Part shown: piece by piece, positions 28,738 to 36,655 of the stretch
Position numbering within the stretch: the stretch's first letter is position 1
How the letters are laid out: each line of letters begins with the position of its first letter
NCBI GenBank assembly: GCA_016204335.1
Contig: JACQKU010000003.1
Location: 1 to 41,159, forward strand
Direction of reading: 5' to 3'
Origin: Candidatus Liptonbacteria bacterium
Lineage (GTDB): Bacteria; Patescibacteriota; Minisyncoccia; UBA6257; 2-01-FULL-56-20
Length of the DNA stretch: 41,159 nt
Translations under genes and position numbers: made by a program
The notes under the pieces: model-generated
Databases searched by the model: none
Seen by the model: only the letters and a program-made list of their open reading frames with translations
Told to the model about the DNA's origin: nothing

Positions 28738-30438
28738 ATGGCAAACACTCCTGTCGAAACAATCAAAGAAAAACTCGATATCGTCGATTTTTTGAAGGGC
28801 TATCTTCAGCTCCAGCCCTCGGGCAGGAATTTCAAGGCGCTGTGCCCGTTCCATCGCGAAAAGACGGCCTCGTTTATGGTATCTCCGGAGCGGCAGACAT
28901 GGCATTGCTTCGGGTGCAACATCGGGGGCGACGTGTTCAGTTTTGTGATGAAGTATGAAAATATCGAGTTCAGCGAGGCGCTGAAAATTTTGGCGGAAAA
29001 AGCCGGCATCGAGCTGAAGCGGGTGAATCCGGCGGAATACAAATATCTCGGACTTCTTTACGAAATAAACGACGCGGCCGCGAAATTTTTCAAGCAGGAA
29101 CTCGGGCGTTCCGATGTCGCGAAAAAATATCTCATCGAGCGAGGGCTTACTGGTGAAACTGCAAAAGAGTTTGAAATCGGATTCGCCCCGAATTTGGCGG
29201 AAGCGCTGACGCTTCATCTCATAAAAACCGGATTTTATCCGGATGACATTTTGCGCGCGGGACTTTCGTTCAAAACGGAGCGCGGAATGAAGTTCGACAG
29301 GTTCCGCGGCAGAATTATGTTTCCGATACACAATCATTTGGGCAAAATAGTCGGGTTCACGGGCAGGGTTTTGCCGCAGTTCGACGACGGCAAGTCGGGC
29401 AAGTATGTAAATTCGCCAGAGACCCCGATTTTCAACAAATCAAAACTTTTGTACGGTTTTTGGAAAAGCAAAAATTCCATCCGCGACTTGAAAAGCGCGT
29501 TTTTGGTCGAGGGGCAGATGGATTTTTTGCTCAGCTGGCAGGCGGGAGTAAAAAACGTAGTCGCGAGTTCCGGCACCGCGCTGACCGAAGACCATCTCCG
29601 GACGCTACGCCGGCTCGCGGACCAGCTTATCGTGAGTTTCGACAACGATGACGCGGGCTGGCAGGCGGGCGAGCGCGCCGTTGACCTTGCCGAAGCGTAC
29701 GACTTCGACGTAAAAGCCGCCATATTCAGGGATTATAAAGACCCGGCCGACGCGGTGTTCGCGGGCAAGGAACATCTTTTTACCGCCATCAAAAACGCCA
29801 AGCCCGCAGTCGAGTTTTATTTCGAAAAGTATCTGTCCGCCGGAAAATTCGACGTCCGCCACCGCGACAGTTTGAAAAACCTCCGGATGGTTCTCGAGAA
29901 AATAAAAAATATACAGAGCCCGGTCGCGAGAACGTCGTGGATTAAAGAACTTTCAAAACGGACGGGAGTGGACGATAAAGTACTCGGCGAGGAAATGGAA
30001 AAGCTTGCTTCGAAGAAGGAAAGCGCCGTCAGAAAGCCGGAAGAGGAAATCGAACAGACAACGGCAAAAAAATTCTCGCGCTGGGAACTGCTGGCGCAAC
30101 GCTGTCTTGCGTCCGCGCTCTCGCGGGAGAAAATGGATAACTCCGAAGAATATTTTTCGTACCTGCCGGGACAGTATCGGGAAATTTTCGCGGTTTTTCA
30201 GAACGGCAAACGCCGCTCCGACGACCCGATTCTCGACGAGCTGATAAATTTCATCGTGTTTCAGCAAAAAGAGGCGGGCATCGAAGAATTCGAAGAACTG
30301 AAACGCCAGCTCTACATTGAGTATCTCAAAGAACGGCGGCAGGAGCTTGTGGATGCTGTCCGGCGCGCCGAACATTCCGGCGACGAACGATTGCACCAAG
30401 CCGCGATTCAGGAGTTGGATAAATTGCCGACGGTGTAG
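28738..30438 (+). CDS. dnaG: DNA primase DnaG
   Basis: 566 aa. It synthesises RNA primers at the fork. The N-terminal CHC2 zinc motif is CPFH near residue 38 and CFGCNIGGD near 58. The TOPRIM core carries FLVEGQMDFLLSWQ (usually EGYMD; here EGQMD) near 257, ASSGTALTEDHLRTL, and VSFDNDDAGWQAGERA near 301. A short C-terminal helicase-binding region ends LHQAAIQELDKLPTV. Length is slightly below E. coli's, as usual in reduced genomes. Confidence 0.95.
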   Translation: MANTPVETIKEKLDIVDFLKGYLQLQPSGRNFKALCPFHREKTASFMVSPERQTWHCFGCNIGGDVFSFVMKYENIEFSEALKILAEKAGIELKRVNPAEYKYLGLLYEINDAAAKFFKQELGRSDVAKKYLIERGLTGETAKEFEIGFAPNLAEALTLHLIKTGFYPDDILRAGLSFKTERGMKFDRFRGRIMFPIHNHLGKIVGFTGRVLPQFDDGKSGKYVNSPETPIFNKSKLLYGFWKSKNSIRDLKSAFLVEGQMDFLLSWQAGVKNVVASSGTALTEDHLRTLRRLADQLIVSFDNDDAGWQAGERAVDLAEAYDFDVKAAIFRDYKDPADAVFAGKEHLFTAIKNAKPAVEFYFEKYLSAGKFDVRHRDSLKNLRMVLEKIKNIQSPVARTSWIKELSKRTGVDDKVLGEEMEKLASKKESAVRKPEEEIEQTTAKKFSRWELLAQRCLASALSREKMDNSEEYFSYLPGQYREIFAVFQNGKRRSDDPILDELINFIVFQQKEAGIEEFEELKRQLYIEYLKERRQELVDAVRRAEHSGDERLHQAAIQELDKLPTV

Positions 30439-30501
30439 ATTGGTAAATTACGTAGTCGGCTAGTTCAGATATTTATCGACCGAGCAACCTGAAACATCAT
30501 C

Positions 30502-31317
30502 ATGCATTTGCCCATTAAATCTATTGCAATAGCTTTTGGATCTACAGAAGAGTCGGTACTTTTAAAAGGTGGGCAAGGCACAGCGTATCGCTCGGGTAAT
30601 ATTGTCGTAAAACCTGCCGACGGAGTTGAACAGTCGAACTGGCTAGCCGATATTTTTAGCAGATTACCCAAAAGCGATAATGTTCGACTGGCGGCTCCGG
30701 TTAGAGCAATAACAGGAGAATGGATATACGAAGGATTTGTCGCTTGGACATTTTTGGAAGGAGAACATGTCAATGGTGACTACGAGAAAAAAATTGATGC
30801 CAGCCTTACATTCCACAATCTCATTAAAAATATCGAACAACCCCCTTTTTTAGAATCCAGGAAAGATTCATGGGCTATAGCTGATCGGGCGGTTTGGAAT
30901 GCGCAAGAATTTGATTACGATGAAGAGTTTTTAGCTTTGATTCATCAGATAGCACCAAAGTTAAAACCTCTTAATTTACTAAGCCAATTGATTCACGGTG
31001 ATATGTCGGGGAACTTTCTTTCCCATAAAACATTATCGCCAGCTCTTATTGATTTTTCCCCTGCCTGGGCTCCGAACGGTTTTGGAGAAGGAATTATGCT
31101 CGCTGATGCTATCGCTTGGGAAAATGCAGATTTGAATTCACTGGAAGTTTTTAAGAAGTTACCTCATATTGATCAATTTGCATGGCGCGGCACATTACGC
31201 AGGATTCTTGAACAGGCGGAACATATTAAATATTGGGGGAAAAGTAAGGAGTCTGCAGTTATAGACGCATTGGAGTTTCAGAAAACAATTGATTACCTCA
31301 AGGAAAATTTTTCTTAA
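30502..31317 (+). CDS. Aminoglycoside-phosphotransferase-like kinase (TIGR02569-like)
   Basis: 271 aa. The N-lobe has a Gly-rich segment (LLKGGQGTAYRSGNIVVKPA) and hinge YEGFVAWTFLEGE. The C-lobe has catalytic LIHGDMSGNFL (HGD...N) and ALIDFSPAWAP in place of the DFG-type metal motif. Small-molecule kinase activity is plausible; substrate unknown, and antibiotic resistance should not be assumed. The gene is clearly more AT-rich than dnaG and rpoD beside it and stands alone, which suggests acquisition. Confidence 0.75.
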   Translation: MHLPIKSIAIAFGSTEESVLLKGGQGTAYRSGNIVVKPADGVEQSNWLADIFSRLPKSDNVRLAAPVRAITGEWIYEGFVAWTFLEGEHVNGDYEKKIDASLTFHNLIKNIEQPPFLESRKDSWAIADRAVWNAQEFDYDEEFLALIHQIAPKLKPLNLLSQLIHGDMSGNFLSHKTLSPALIDFSPAWAPNGFGEGIMLADAIAWENADLNSLEVFKKLPHIDQFAWRGTLRRILEQAEHIKYWGKSKESAVIDALEFQKTIDYLKENFS

Positions 31318-31397
31318 AATTTCCCAATCCTATTTTGGTCAAGCGAAATGCTCGAGCTTCCTTTTCAAGCAATTTTGGAATATACTGTTTACTTAGT

Positions 31398-31418
31398 TTG
31401 TAGCAAGTAGCTTGTAGC
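31398..31418. repeat. Short heptad word array
   Basis: TTGTAGC, AAGTAGC, TTGTAGC in exact 7-nt register, followed by TTTTTC. A minimal member of the heptad family. Confidence 0.6.
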
Positions 31419-31440
31419 TTTTTCGGCAAAAGATAAATAA

Positions 31441-31469
31441 TTGACTCTCCAAGAAATCAGCCCTACAAT
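31441..31469 (+). promoter_or_regulatory. Promoter of the antitoxin-like gene
   Basis: TTGACT (31441-31446), 17-nt spacer, TACAAT (31464-31469). ATG 31479 is 9 nt after the -10, so the message is probably leaderless. Confidence 0.7.
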
Positions 31470-31478
31470 AGAGGCATT

Positions 31479-31703
31479 ATGAGCACGATAACAATACCGA
31501 AAAAAGAATATCAAAAGCTTGTGGAAACGAGGTTGCGGTATGAGTATCTTCGGCAAGCAATGAAGGAGGATATTTTTGTTTCCCCGCCGACCAAGAAGAT
31601 TGGAAGGATTTTGGCCGAATTCAGTAGTGCCAAAAAATATAGCCGCCCGTTCTTGAAGGATTTGGAGCGAGGTTTGAAGCGTTCCTCATATTTTAGTTCA
31701 TGA
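31479..31703 (+). CDS. Antitoxin-like protein of a broken type II TA pair
   Basis: 74 aa, basic and mostly helical. The N-terminal MSTITIPKKEYQKLVETRLRY is typical of small antitoxins that begin with a beta-strand dimerisation/DNA-binding segment. Its stop overlaps the next ATG (ATGA), the coupling usual in toxin-antitoxin operons. The partner is truncated, so the antitoxin may now be an orphan. Confidence 0.65.
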   Translation: MSTITIPKKEYQKLVETRLRYEYLRQAMKEDIFVSPPTKKIGRILAEFSSAKKYSRPFLKDLERGLKRSSYFSS

Positions 31704-31789
31704 AGGTTTTGCCGATTCACGCCGAGATTCAAAAATATCTCGAGAAGAGAAATCTTAAGAAAGCATTCGAAAAACAGAATAGAACATAA
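31700..31789 (+). pseudogene. Truncated RelE/ParE-like toxin remnant
   Basis: 29 residues (MKVLPIHAEIQKYLEKRNL then KKAFEKQNRT) look like the N-terminal helix pair of a RelE-family toxin, which normally runs to 85-95 aa. The frame ends in a TAA located within the left arm of repeat H11 (31786-31872). The rest of the toxin is missing; the repeat appears to have replaced it. Confidence 0.6.
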
Positions 31790-31872
31790 TGCGAATGCTA
31801 CGAATCTCGATTCGAATGATACGAATATCGTATTTGTTGCGTTCGTGATACCATTCGTATTATTCGCATTAT
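31786..31872. repeat. Inverted word-repeat (H11) between toxin remnant and rpoD
   Basis: ATAATGCGAATGCTACGAAT (31786-31805) pairs with 31853-31872 at 18 of 20 positions. Interior words are CGAATCT/CGAATGA/CGAATAT in 7-10-nt steps. rpoD starts 6 nt after the right arm. Confidence 0.9.
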
Positions 31873-31878
31873 ATTTTC

Positions 31879-33288
31879 ATGAAAAAAAAGAAACGGAAAA
31901 AATTGAAGGCGAAGCGCGGGATTAAACGCAAAAAGAAAACGCGAAAACCCGTTCGGCGCAAGCAAAAGCGGGGCAAGAAAAAATCCAAGGCGGCTCGCAG
32001 GTTCCGCCAAGCAAAAAAACGGCGCAAGCTTGCGGCAAAGAAGAAAAAGAAAGCCAAGCTTCGGAAACGGTTGGCTCGGAAAGCAAAGCGTAAGAAAAAA
32101 GCTGTTCGGCTGGCGGCTGTGAAGAAGAAGCAAAAGAAGAAACTGAAATCGAAAAAGCCGAAAAAGCTCAAACAGAAAAAGCAGAAGAAAGAAAAGAAGA
32201 GTAAATTTAAACTGAACGAAGCGGCATTGAAGGAGTTGATTGACCGCGGCAAGCCGCGCGGATTCGTGACCGACAACGAAATCCTTTACTATTTCCCCAA
32301 AATCGAAAAAGACGTATCTCTCCTCGACGAAATTTACGACCGGCTCGAGAAAATCAACCTCAAAGTAATCGAGACAAGCGGTCTGATTGACCTTTCGAAA
32401 ACCGAGCCGACCAAAGCGGAAATCGATTTGGCGTCCGATTTCGAAAAAGGCGCGCCGGACGCGGTACAGATGTATTTGAAAGAAATCGGCAGGACCGCGC
32501 TTTTGACCAAAGACGAAGAAAAAGACCTCGCAAAAAAGATTTTGAAAGGCGATGAAGAAGCGCGCCAGCGACTGATGAAAGCGAATCTACGGCTGGTGGT
32601 TTCAATCGCCAAGCGCTACGCGAACCGGACGCCGAATTTGTCACTCCTTGATCTGGTGCAGGAAGGCAACATCGGCCTTTCGCGCGCGGTGGAAAAATTC
32701 GATTATAGGAAAGGATTCAAGTTCTCGACCTACGCGACATGGTGGATTAGGCAGGCGATTACGCGCGCGCTTGCCGACCAGTCGCGCACCATCAGAATTC
32801 CGGTGCATATGGTGGAAACGATTTCGAAATACGCCCAGACCAGGCGCCAGTTTATCCAGGAACTCGGCCGCGACCCGCTGGCGGAAGAAATCGCGGCAGA
32901 GATGGGAATTGACGTCGATAAAGTAAGGCAGATTCAGAAAATTTCCCAGGAGGTGCTTTCCATCGAACAGCCGGTCGGCGACGAGGACGATTCCACGCTT
33001 TCGGATTTCATTCAGGACGACAAAAATATCACGCCGGTGCAAGGGGCGGCGCAGGCGCTGATTCGCGACCTCATCAGAGACATCATAGTCGATTTGAGCG
33101 AACGGGAGCGCGATATTCTGAAAATGAGATTTGGCCTTGAGGACGGCGTGACCCACACGCTCGAAGAAGTCGGCAAAGTATTTGGCGTGACACGCGAGAG
33201 AATCCGCCAGATTGAAGCGAAAGCTCTCGAAAAAATCCGGGACCATGACAAGACGAATGCGTTGGAGGGATTTGAGAACCTCACGTAA
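31879..33288 (+). CDS. rpoD: Primary sigma factor RpoD with Lys-rich N-terminal extension
   Basis: 469 aa. Residues 1 to about 112 are almost entirely Lys/Arg/Ala in place of an acidic region 1.1. A region-1.1-like helical segment ([20 protein letters not shown]) follows, then region 1.2 ([20 protein letters not shown]), region 2 ([38 protein letters not shown]), region 3 and region 4 ([21 protein letters not shown]). The DNA-contacting motifs are canonical, agreeing with TATAAT/TTGACA promoters seen in this window. Confidence 0.95.
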   Translation: MKKKKRKKLKAKRGIKRKKKTRKPVRRKQKRGKKKSKAARRFRQAKKRRKLAAKKKKKAKLRKRLARKAKRKKKAVRLAAVKKKQKKKLKSKKPKKLKQKKQKKEKKSKFKLNEAALKELIDRGKPRGFVTDNEILYYFPKIEKDVSLLDEIYDRLEKINLKVIETSGLIDLSKTEPTKAEIDLASDFEKGAPDAVQMYLKEIGRTALLTKDEEKDLAKKILKGDEEARQRLMKANLRLVVSIAKRYANRTPNLSLLDLVQEGNIGLSRAVEKFDYRKGFKFSTYATWWIRQAITRALADQSRTIRIPVHMVETISKYAQTRRQFIQELGRDPLAEEIAAEMGIDVDKVRQIQKISQEVLSIEQPVGDEDDSTLSDFIQDDKNITPVQGAAQALIRDLIRDIIVDLSERERDILKMRFGLEDGVTHTLEEVGKVFGVTRERIRQIEAKALEKIRDHDKTNALEGFENLT

Positions 33289-33463
33289 TCTTTTCCGGGA
33301 ACCCGCTCCGGTTGTGAAAATGATATTCTCACAGCTCGATTTTTTGAGAAAATGAAGCGGCTCCCGTCGCATCGGCTCCGACCACTTCATTTTCAAATCA
33401 AAAAATCTTCACTGTGCTCATTCATTTTCACACAACCTCCGCTTATGGTTCTCGGAAAAGATT
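33287..33463. repeat. Large nested inverted repeat between rpoD and alaS
   Basis: Outer arms: 33287-33322 and 33422-33463 pair imperfectly over about 36-40 nt (AATCTTTTCCGGGAACC against GGTTCTCGGAAAAGATT). Inner arms: 33338-33360 and 33382-33407 also pair (GATTTTTTGAG...AATGAAGCGG against CCACTTCATTTT...AAAAAATC). A GC-rich loop of about 21 nt lies at the centre. The left arm begins in the rpoD stop codon. Confidence 0.85.
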
Positions 33464-33487
33464 CCGCTCGGTATTGGCAGAGGAAGG

Positions 33488-33493
33488 TATAAT
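33488..33493 (+). promoter_or_regulatory. -10 promoter of alaS
   Basis: GG then TATAAT (33488-33493), 16 nt before ATG 33510, followed by an AT-only leader. No clear -35 outside the repeat. Confidence 0.55.
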
Positions 33494-33509
33494 ATATTAA
33501 ATTTTATAT

Positions 33510-35447
33510 ATGACCTCATCGGAAATCCGCAAAAAGTATCTGGAATTTTTTGAAAAGCGGGGGCATAAGATTATCCCGTCATCCTCATTGATTCCCGAAA
33601 AAGATGCGACGACGCTCTTCACCGGTTCGGGTATGCAGCCGCTTTTGCCGTATCTTCTGGGAGAATCCCATCCGGGAGGAAAACGACTTGTGAACTCGCA
33701 GAAGTGCTTTCGCGCCGAGGATATCGAAGAAGTGGGCGACAATCGCCATACCACTTTTTTTGAAATGCTCGGCAATTGGTCACTCGGCGATTACTTCAAA
33801 GCCGAACAGTTGCCATGGTTTTTTGAGTTTTTGACTGATGAAGTCGGACTCGACCCGAAACGGCTTTATGTCACGGTTTTCGCGGGTGACAAAAAAAATG
33901 GCATTCCGAAAGATGAGGAATCCTCGGCAATATGGAAAAAGCTTTTTCAGGAGAAAGGCATCGAGGTAAAGGAAGTTGAACTGGTCACGCTGGCGCGAGG
34001 CGGGGAATTCGGCATGCAAGGAGGCAGGATTTTTTACTATGACGCGAAGAAAAATTGGTGGAGTAGGACGGGCGCGCCGGAAAAGATGCCCGCGAACGAG
34101 CCCGGAGGCCCTGACTCAGAGGTTTTTTACGATTTCCATCCGGAGCTTGGGGAAAAGTGTCTTATGTCCGGCTTTGGCACATTCTGTCATCCGAACTGCG
34201 ACTGCGGGAGATTCATGGAAATTGGCAATTCGGTGTTTATGGAGTATTTGAAAAAAGAAGACGGCAGTTTCGAAAAACTGAAGCAACGAAATGTGGATTT
34301 TGGCGGGGGGCTTGAACGCATTACCGCTGCGCTTGGAAACGACAGCGATATATTTCAGATTGATATTTTCAAACCGCTTATTCTTGAACTTGTTTCGCTT
34401 TCAGGCAAAAGGTATGAGGATTCTGCGCACCAGAAATCATTCCGTGTGATTGCGGATCACGTGCGAGCCGCGACTTTCATGTTGGCGGATGGAGTTTTGC
34501 CTTCCCATAATGACCGCGGATATATTCTTCGGCGCCTGATCCGTCGGGCGCTCCGTCATCTTAATAGAATTGAAGTTTCTGGCGAGCATTTGGAAATATT
34601 GAGTAAATCCGTCATCAAAATTTACGCAGACCAATATCCGGGGCTGGCGCGTTCCGAGAACGGTATTTTAAGCGCGCTTCGCGAAGAAGAGGCGCGATTC
34701 AAAAAAACGCTTGCTTCAGGCCTCCGCTATGTACATGGGATGACCGAGCTCCAAAATATTTCCGGAAAGATAATTTCCGGCGCCGATGCGTTTATACTTT
34801 TTTCAACCTATGGCTTTCCGATTGAAATGACGGAAGAAATCGCAAAGGAAAAAGGAATGACAGTCGACATAAAAGGTTTTAAGAGCGAAATGGAAAAGCA
34901 TCAAGATATTTCCCGCGCGGGGGCCGAGAAAAAATTCGGCGGCCACGGCTTGTATCTCAAAACCGGCGAAGTGACAATCCGCGACCAGTCCGAAGTGGAA
35001 AAAGTGACGCGTCTTCACACGGCTACCCATCTTTTGCATCAAGCGCTCCGCCAGACGCTCGGCCCTGAAGTTAGGCAAAACGGTTCGGACATTACAGTGG
35101 AGCGAACGAGGTTTGATTTCAATTTCCCGAGAAAGCTCACGCCGGAAGAAGTAAAGAGTGTAGAGAAATTAGTGAATGAGAAAATAAAAGAGGACTTGCC
35201 GGTGAGTTTCGTGGAATTGCCGAAAGCGGAAGCGGAAAAAACGGGCGCCCTCTTTTTCTTCACTGCGAAATACGGCGACACAGTGAAGGTTTATTATATT
35301 GGCAAGGATTTGAATTCCGCCTGGAGCAAGGAATTCTGCGGAGGACCGCACGTAGCGCATACCGCAGAAATCGGCGCATTCAAAATTTCCAAAGAGGAAG
35401 CCGTGGCAAGCGGACTCCGCCGGATTCGCGGCATCGTTGAGCCGTAA
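33510..35447 (+). CDS. alaS: Alanyl-tRNA synthetase without C-Ala domain
   Basis: 645 aa versus about 870 in E. coli. The class II catalytic core (TSSEIRKKYLEFFEKRGH; SLIPEKDATTLFTGSGMQP; GGLERI) and tRNA-recognition domain are present. The editing domain has HTATHLLHQAL (HxxxH, near residue 502) and CGGPHVAHTAEIG (Cys-x3-His, near 612). The protein ends right after the editing domain (LRRIRGIVEP), so the C-Ala dimerisation/tRNA-elbow domain is absent. The stop is genuine in this sequence; short AlaS forms are, to my knowledge, seen in CPR. Confidence 0.93.
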   Translation: MTSSEIRKKYLEFFEKRGHKIIPSSSLIPEKDATTLFTGSGMQPLLPYLLGESHPGGKRLVNSQKCFRAEDIEEVGDNRHTTFFEMLGNWSLGDYFKAEQLPWFFEFLTDEVGLDPKRLYVTVFAGDKKNGIPKDEESSAIWKKLFQEKGIEVKEVELVTLARGGEFGMQGGRIFYYDAKKNWWSRTGAPEKMPANEPGGPDSEVFYDFHPELGEKCLMSGFGTFCHPNCDCGRFMEIGNSVFMEYLKKEDGSFEKLKQRNVDFGGGLERITAALGNDSDIFQIDIFKPLILELVSLSGKRYEDSAHQKSFRVIADHVRAATFMLADGVLPSHNDRGYILRRLIRRALRHLNRIEVSGEHLEILSKSVIKIYADQYPGLARSENGILSALREEEARFKKTLASGLRYVHGMTELQNISGKIISGADAFILFSTYGFPIEMTEEIAKEKGMTVDIKGFKSEMEKHQDISRAGAEKKFGGHGLYLKTGEVTIRDQSEVEKVTRLHTATHLLHQALRQTLGPEVRQNGSDITVERTRFDFNFPRKLTPEEVKSVEKLVNEKIKEDLPVSFVELPKAEAEKTGALFFFTAKYGDTVKVYYIGKDLNSAWSKEFCGGPHVAHTAEIGAFKISKEEAVASGLRRIRGIVEP

Positions 35448-35505
35448 CAGTTTCGAATACGCCATTATCGCCAACGAAGTTCGTCTTACAATGCGCCGGA
35501 ATATG

Positions 35506-35514
35506 TGATAAAAT
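35506..35514 (+). promoter_or_regulatory. Extended -10, leaderless GTG gene
   Basis: TGA then TAAAAT (35509-35514), 7 nt before the GTG at 35522. Confidence 0.45.
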
Positions 35515-35521
35515 AAACTCG

Positions 35522-36652
35522 GTGTTCAATTTCCTTCGCAAAGAGAGATTTCTTTTACTCGAGATTTCCCGCCGGAAAACGAGCGGACTTTTATTGAGCT
35601 TGGATTCCGGAAAAAAACTGCGCCTGGAAAAATTTTGGGAAAGCCCCAAAGAATCGAAATTTCTCGGCTATCTCAAGGGAATCGGCGCAATCAAAAAAAC
35701 GATAATCGCGGTAGAACCGGAATTTTCGTTCACTACGGTTATCCCGTTGTCGCTTCAACGGGAGAATGTTCGGGAATCCCTGGAAAAAGTGGAACTCGAA
35801 AATCTTTTGGCGCAGGCGGTTTCGAGGGTTTTCAACCAATACCGCCAGGAAGCGGGCCGCGAACTGAATATAGACGAACTCGACGTGATTTTGGCCGATA
35901 GCCGCGTGACCAACTTCAAAGTCGACGGTAATCAGGTAATCAACCCGCTCGGATTCCGGGCGAAAGAAATCCGCGCGGTGTTTGAAATGACGTTCAGCAC
36001 CAGACAGGTATTCGGCGAAATAAAAAGTTTTTTGAAAAATAACGACGATTTTTTCTTTACTGAAATCGGCCGCGCCGAGCTGAGGGCGATGCATAAAATA
36101 AGTCCGCCGCCCGTCAATCTTTTAATGTTGGGCGGCGGCAGAAGTTATTTTTTTTCGACCGAGAAAACGGCGGCTGGATGGCTGATGGCGAGGAAAGAAC
36201 CGCGTTGGTCGACGGGCGGACTGTCAAAAATTATTTCCGGACATTGGGCGGTGAGCGAAAAGGCGGCCGCCGGCCTGTATCGGGCGTACCTTCAAAAAAA
36301 CGTCTCTCCCGCCGTAGAGAAGTATTTCAAAAAAATTTTTACGCCCGCCATCGATTCGCTTTTACGCCAGATGCAAAAATTCAAACCGGCGGGAAAAATC
36401 TATCTTGACGCGGATGAAGCTCCCAAGGCGCTTTTAAAGGAACGCCGGAGCGCTTTGGGAGAGTTCCCCCTGAACGCGTTCCTTGAGAAAGCCGGTTTCA
36501 TTGTCAACGCGAATAAATGGTTTCCGGAGCAATCAAAGGTATTCAGAAAACTCGCGCCATTTTTCGAATTCTATTATGATAAGAGCAATACGGATATTAA
36601 CCATTGGCTCAGGCGCCGGCTTCACTGGCTCGGTTCCGGAATCACGCACTGA
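35522..36652 (+). CDS. PilM/FtsA-like actin-fold protein of unknown role
   Basis: 376 aa with a GTG start. The N-terminus (FLLLEISRRKTSGLLLSLDSG) and the middle (FFFTEIGRAELRAM; VNLLMLGGGRSYFF) have the strand pattern of the PilM/FtsA branch of actin-like ATPases, but the phosphate loops are degenerate. It overlaps nothing and is followed 3 nt later by a membrane protein, suggesting a two-gene unit like pilM with a membrane partner. Nucleotide binding is uncertain. Confidence 0.55.
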   Translation: MFNFLRKERFLLLEISRRKTSGLLLSLDSGKKLRLEKFWESPKESKFLGYLKGIGAIKKTIIAVEPEFSFTTVIPLSLQRENVRESLEKVELENLLAQAVSRVFNQYRQEAGRELNIDELDVILADSRVTNFKVDGNQVINPLGFRAKEIRAVFEMTFSTRQVFGEIKSFLKNNDDFFFTEIGRAELRAMHKISPPPVNLLMLGGGRSYFFSTEKTAAGWLMARKEPRWSTGGLSKIISGHWAVSEKAAAGLYRAYLQKNVSPAVEKYFKKIFTPAIDSLLRQMQKFKPAGKIYLDADEAPKALLKERRSALGEFPLNAFLEKAGFIVNANKWFPEQSKVFRKLAPFFEFYYDKSNTDINHWLRRRLHWLGSGITH

Positions 36653-36655
36653 AAA

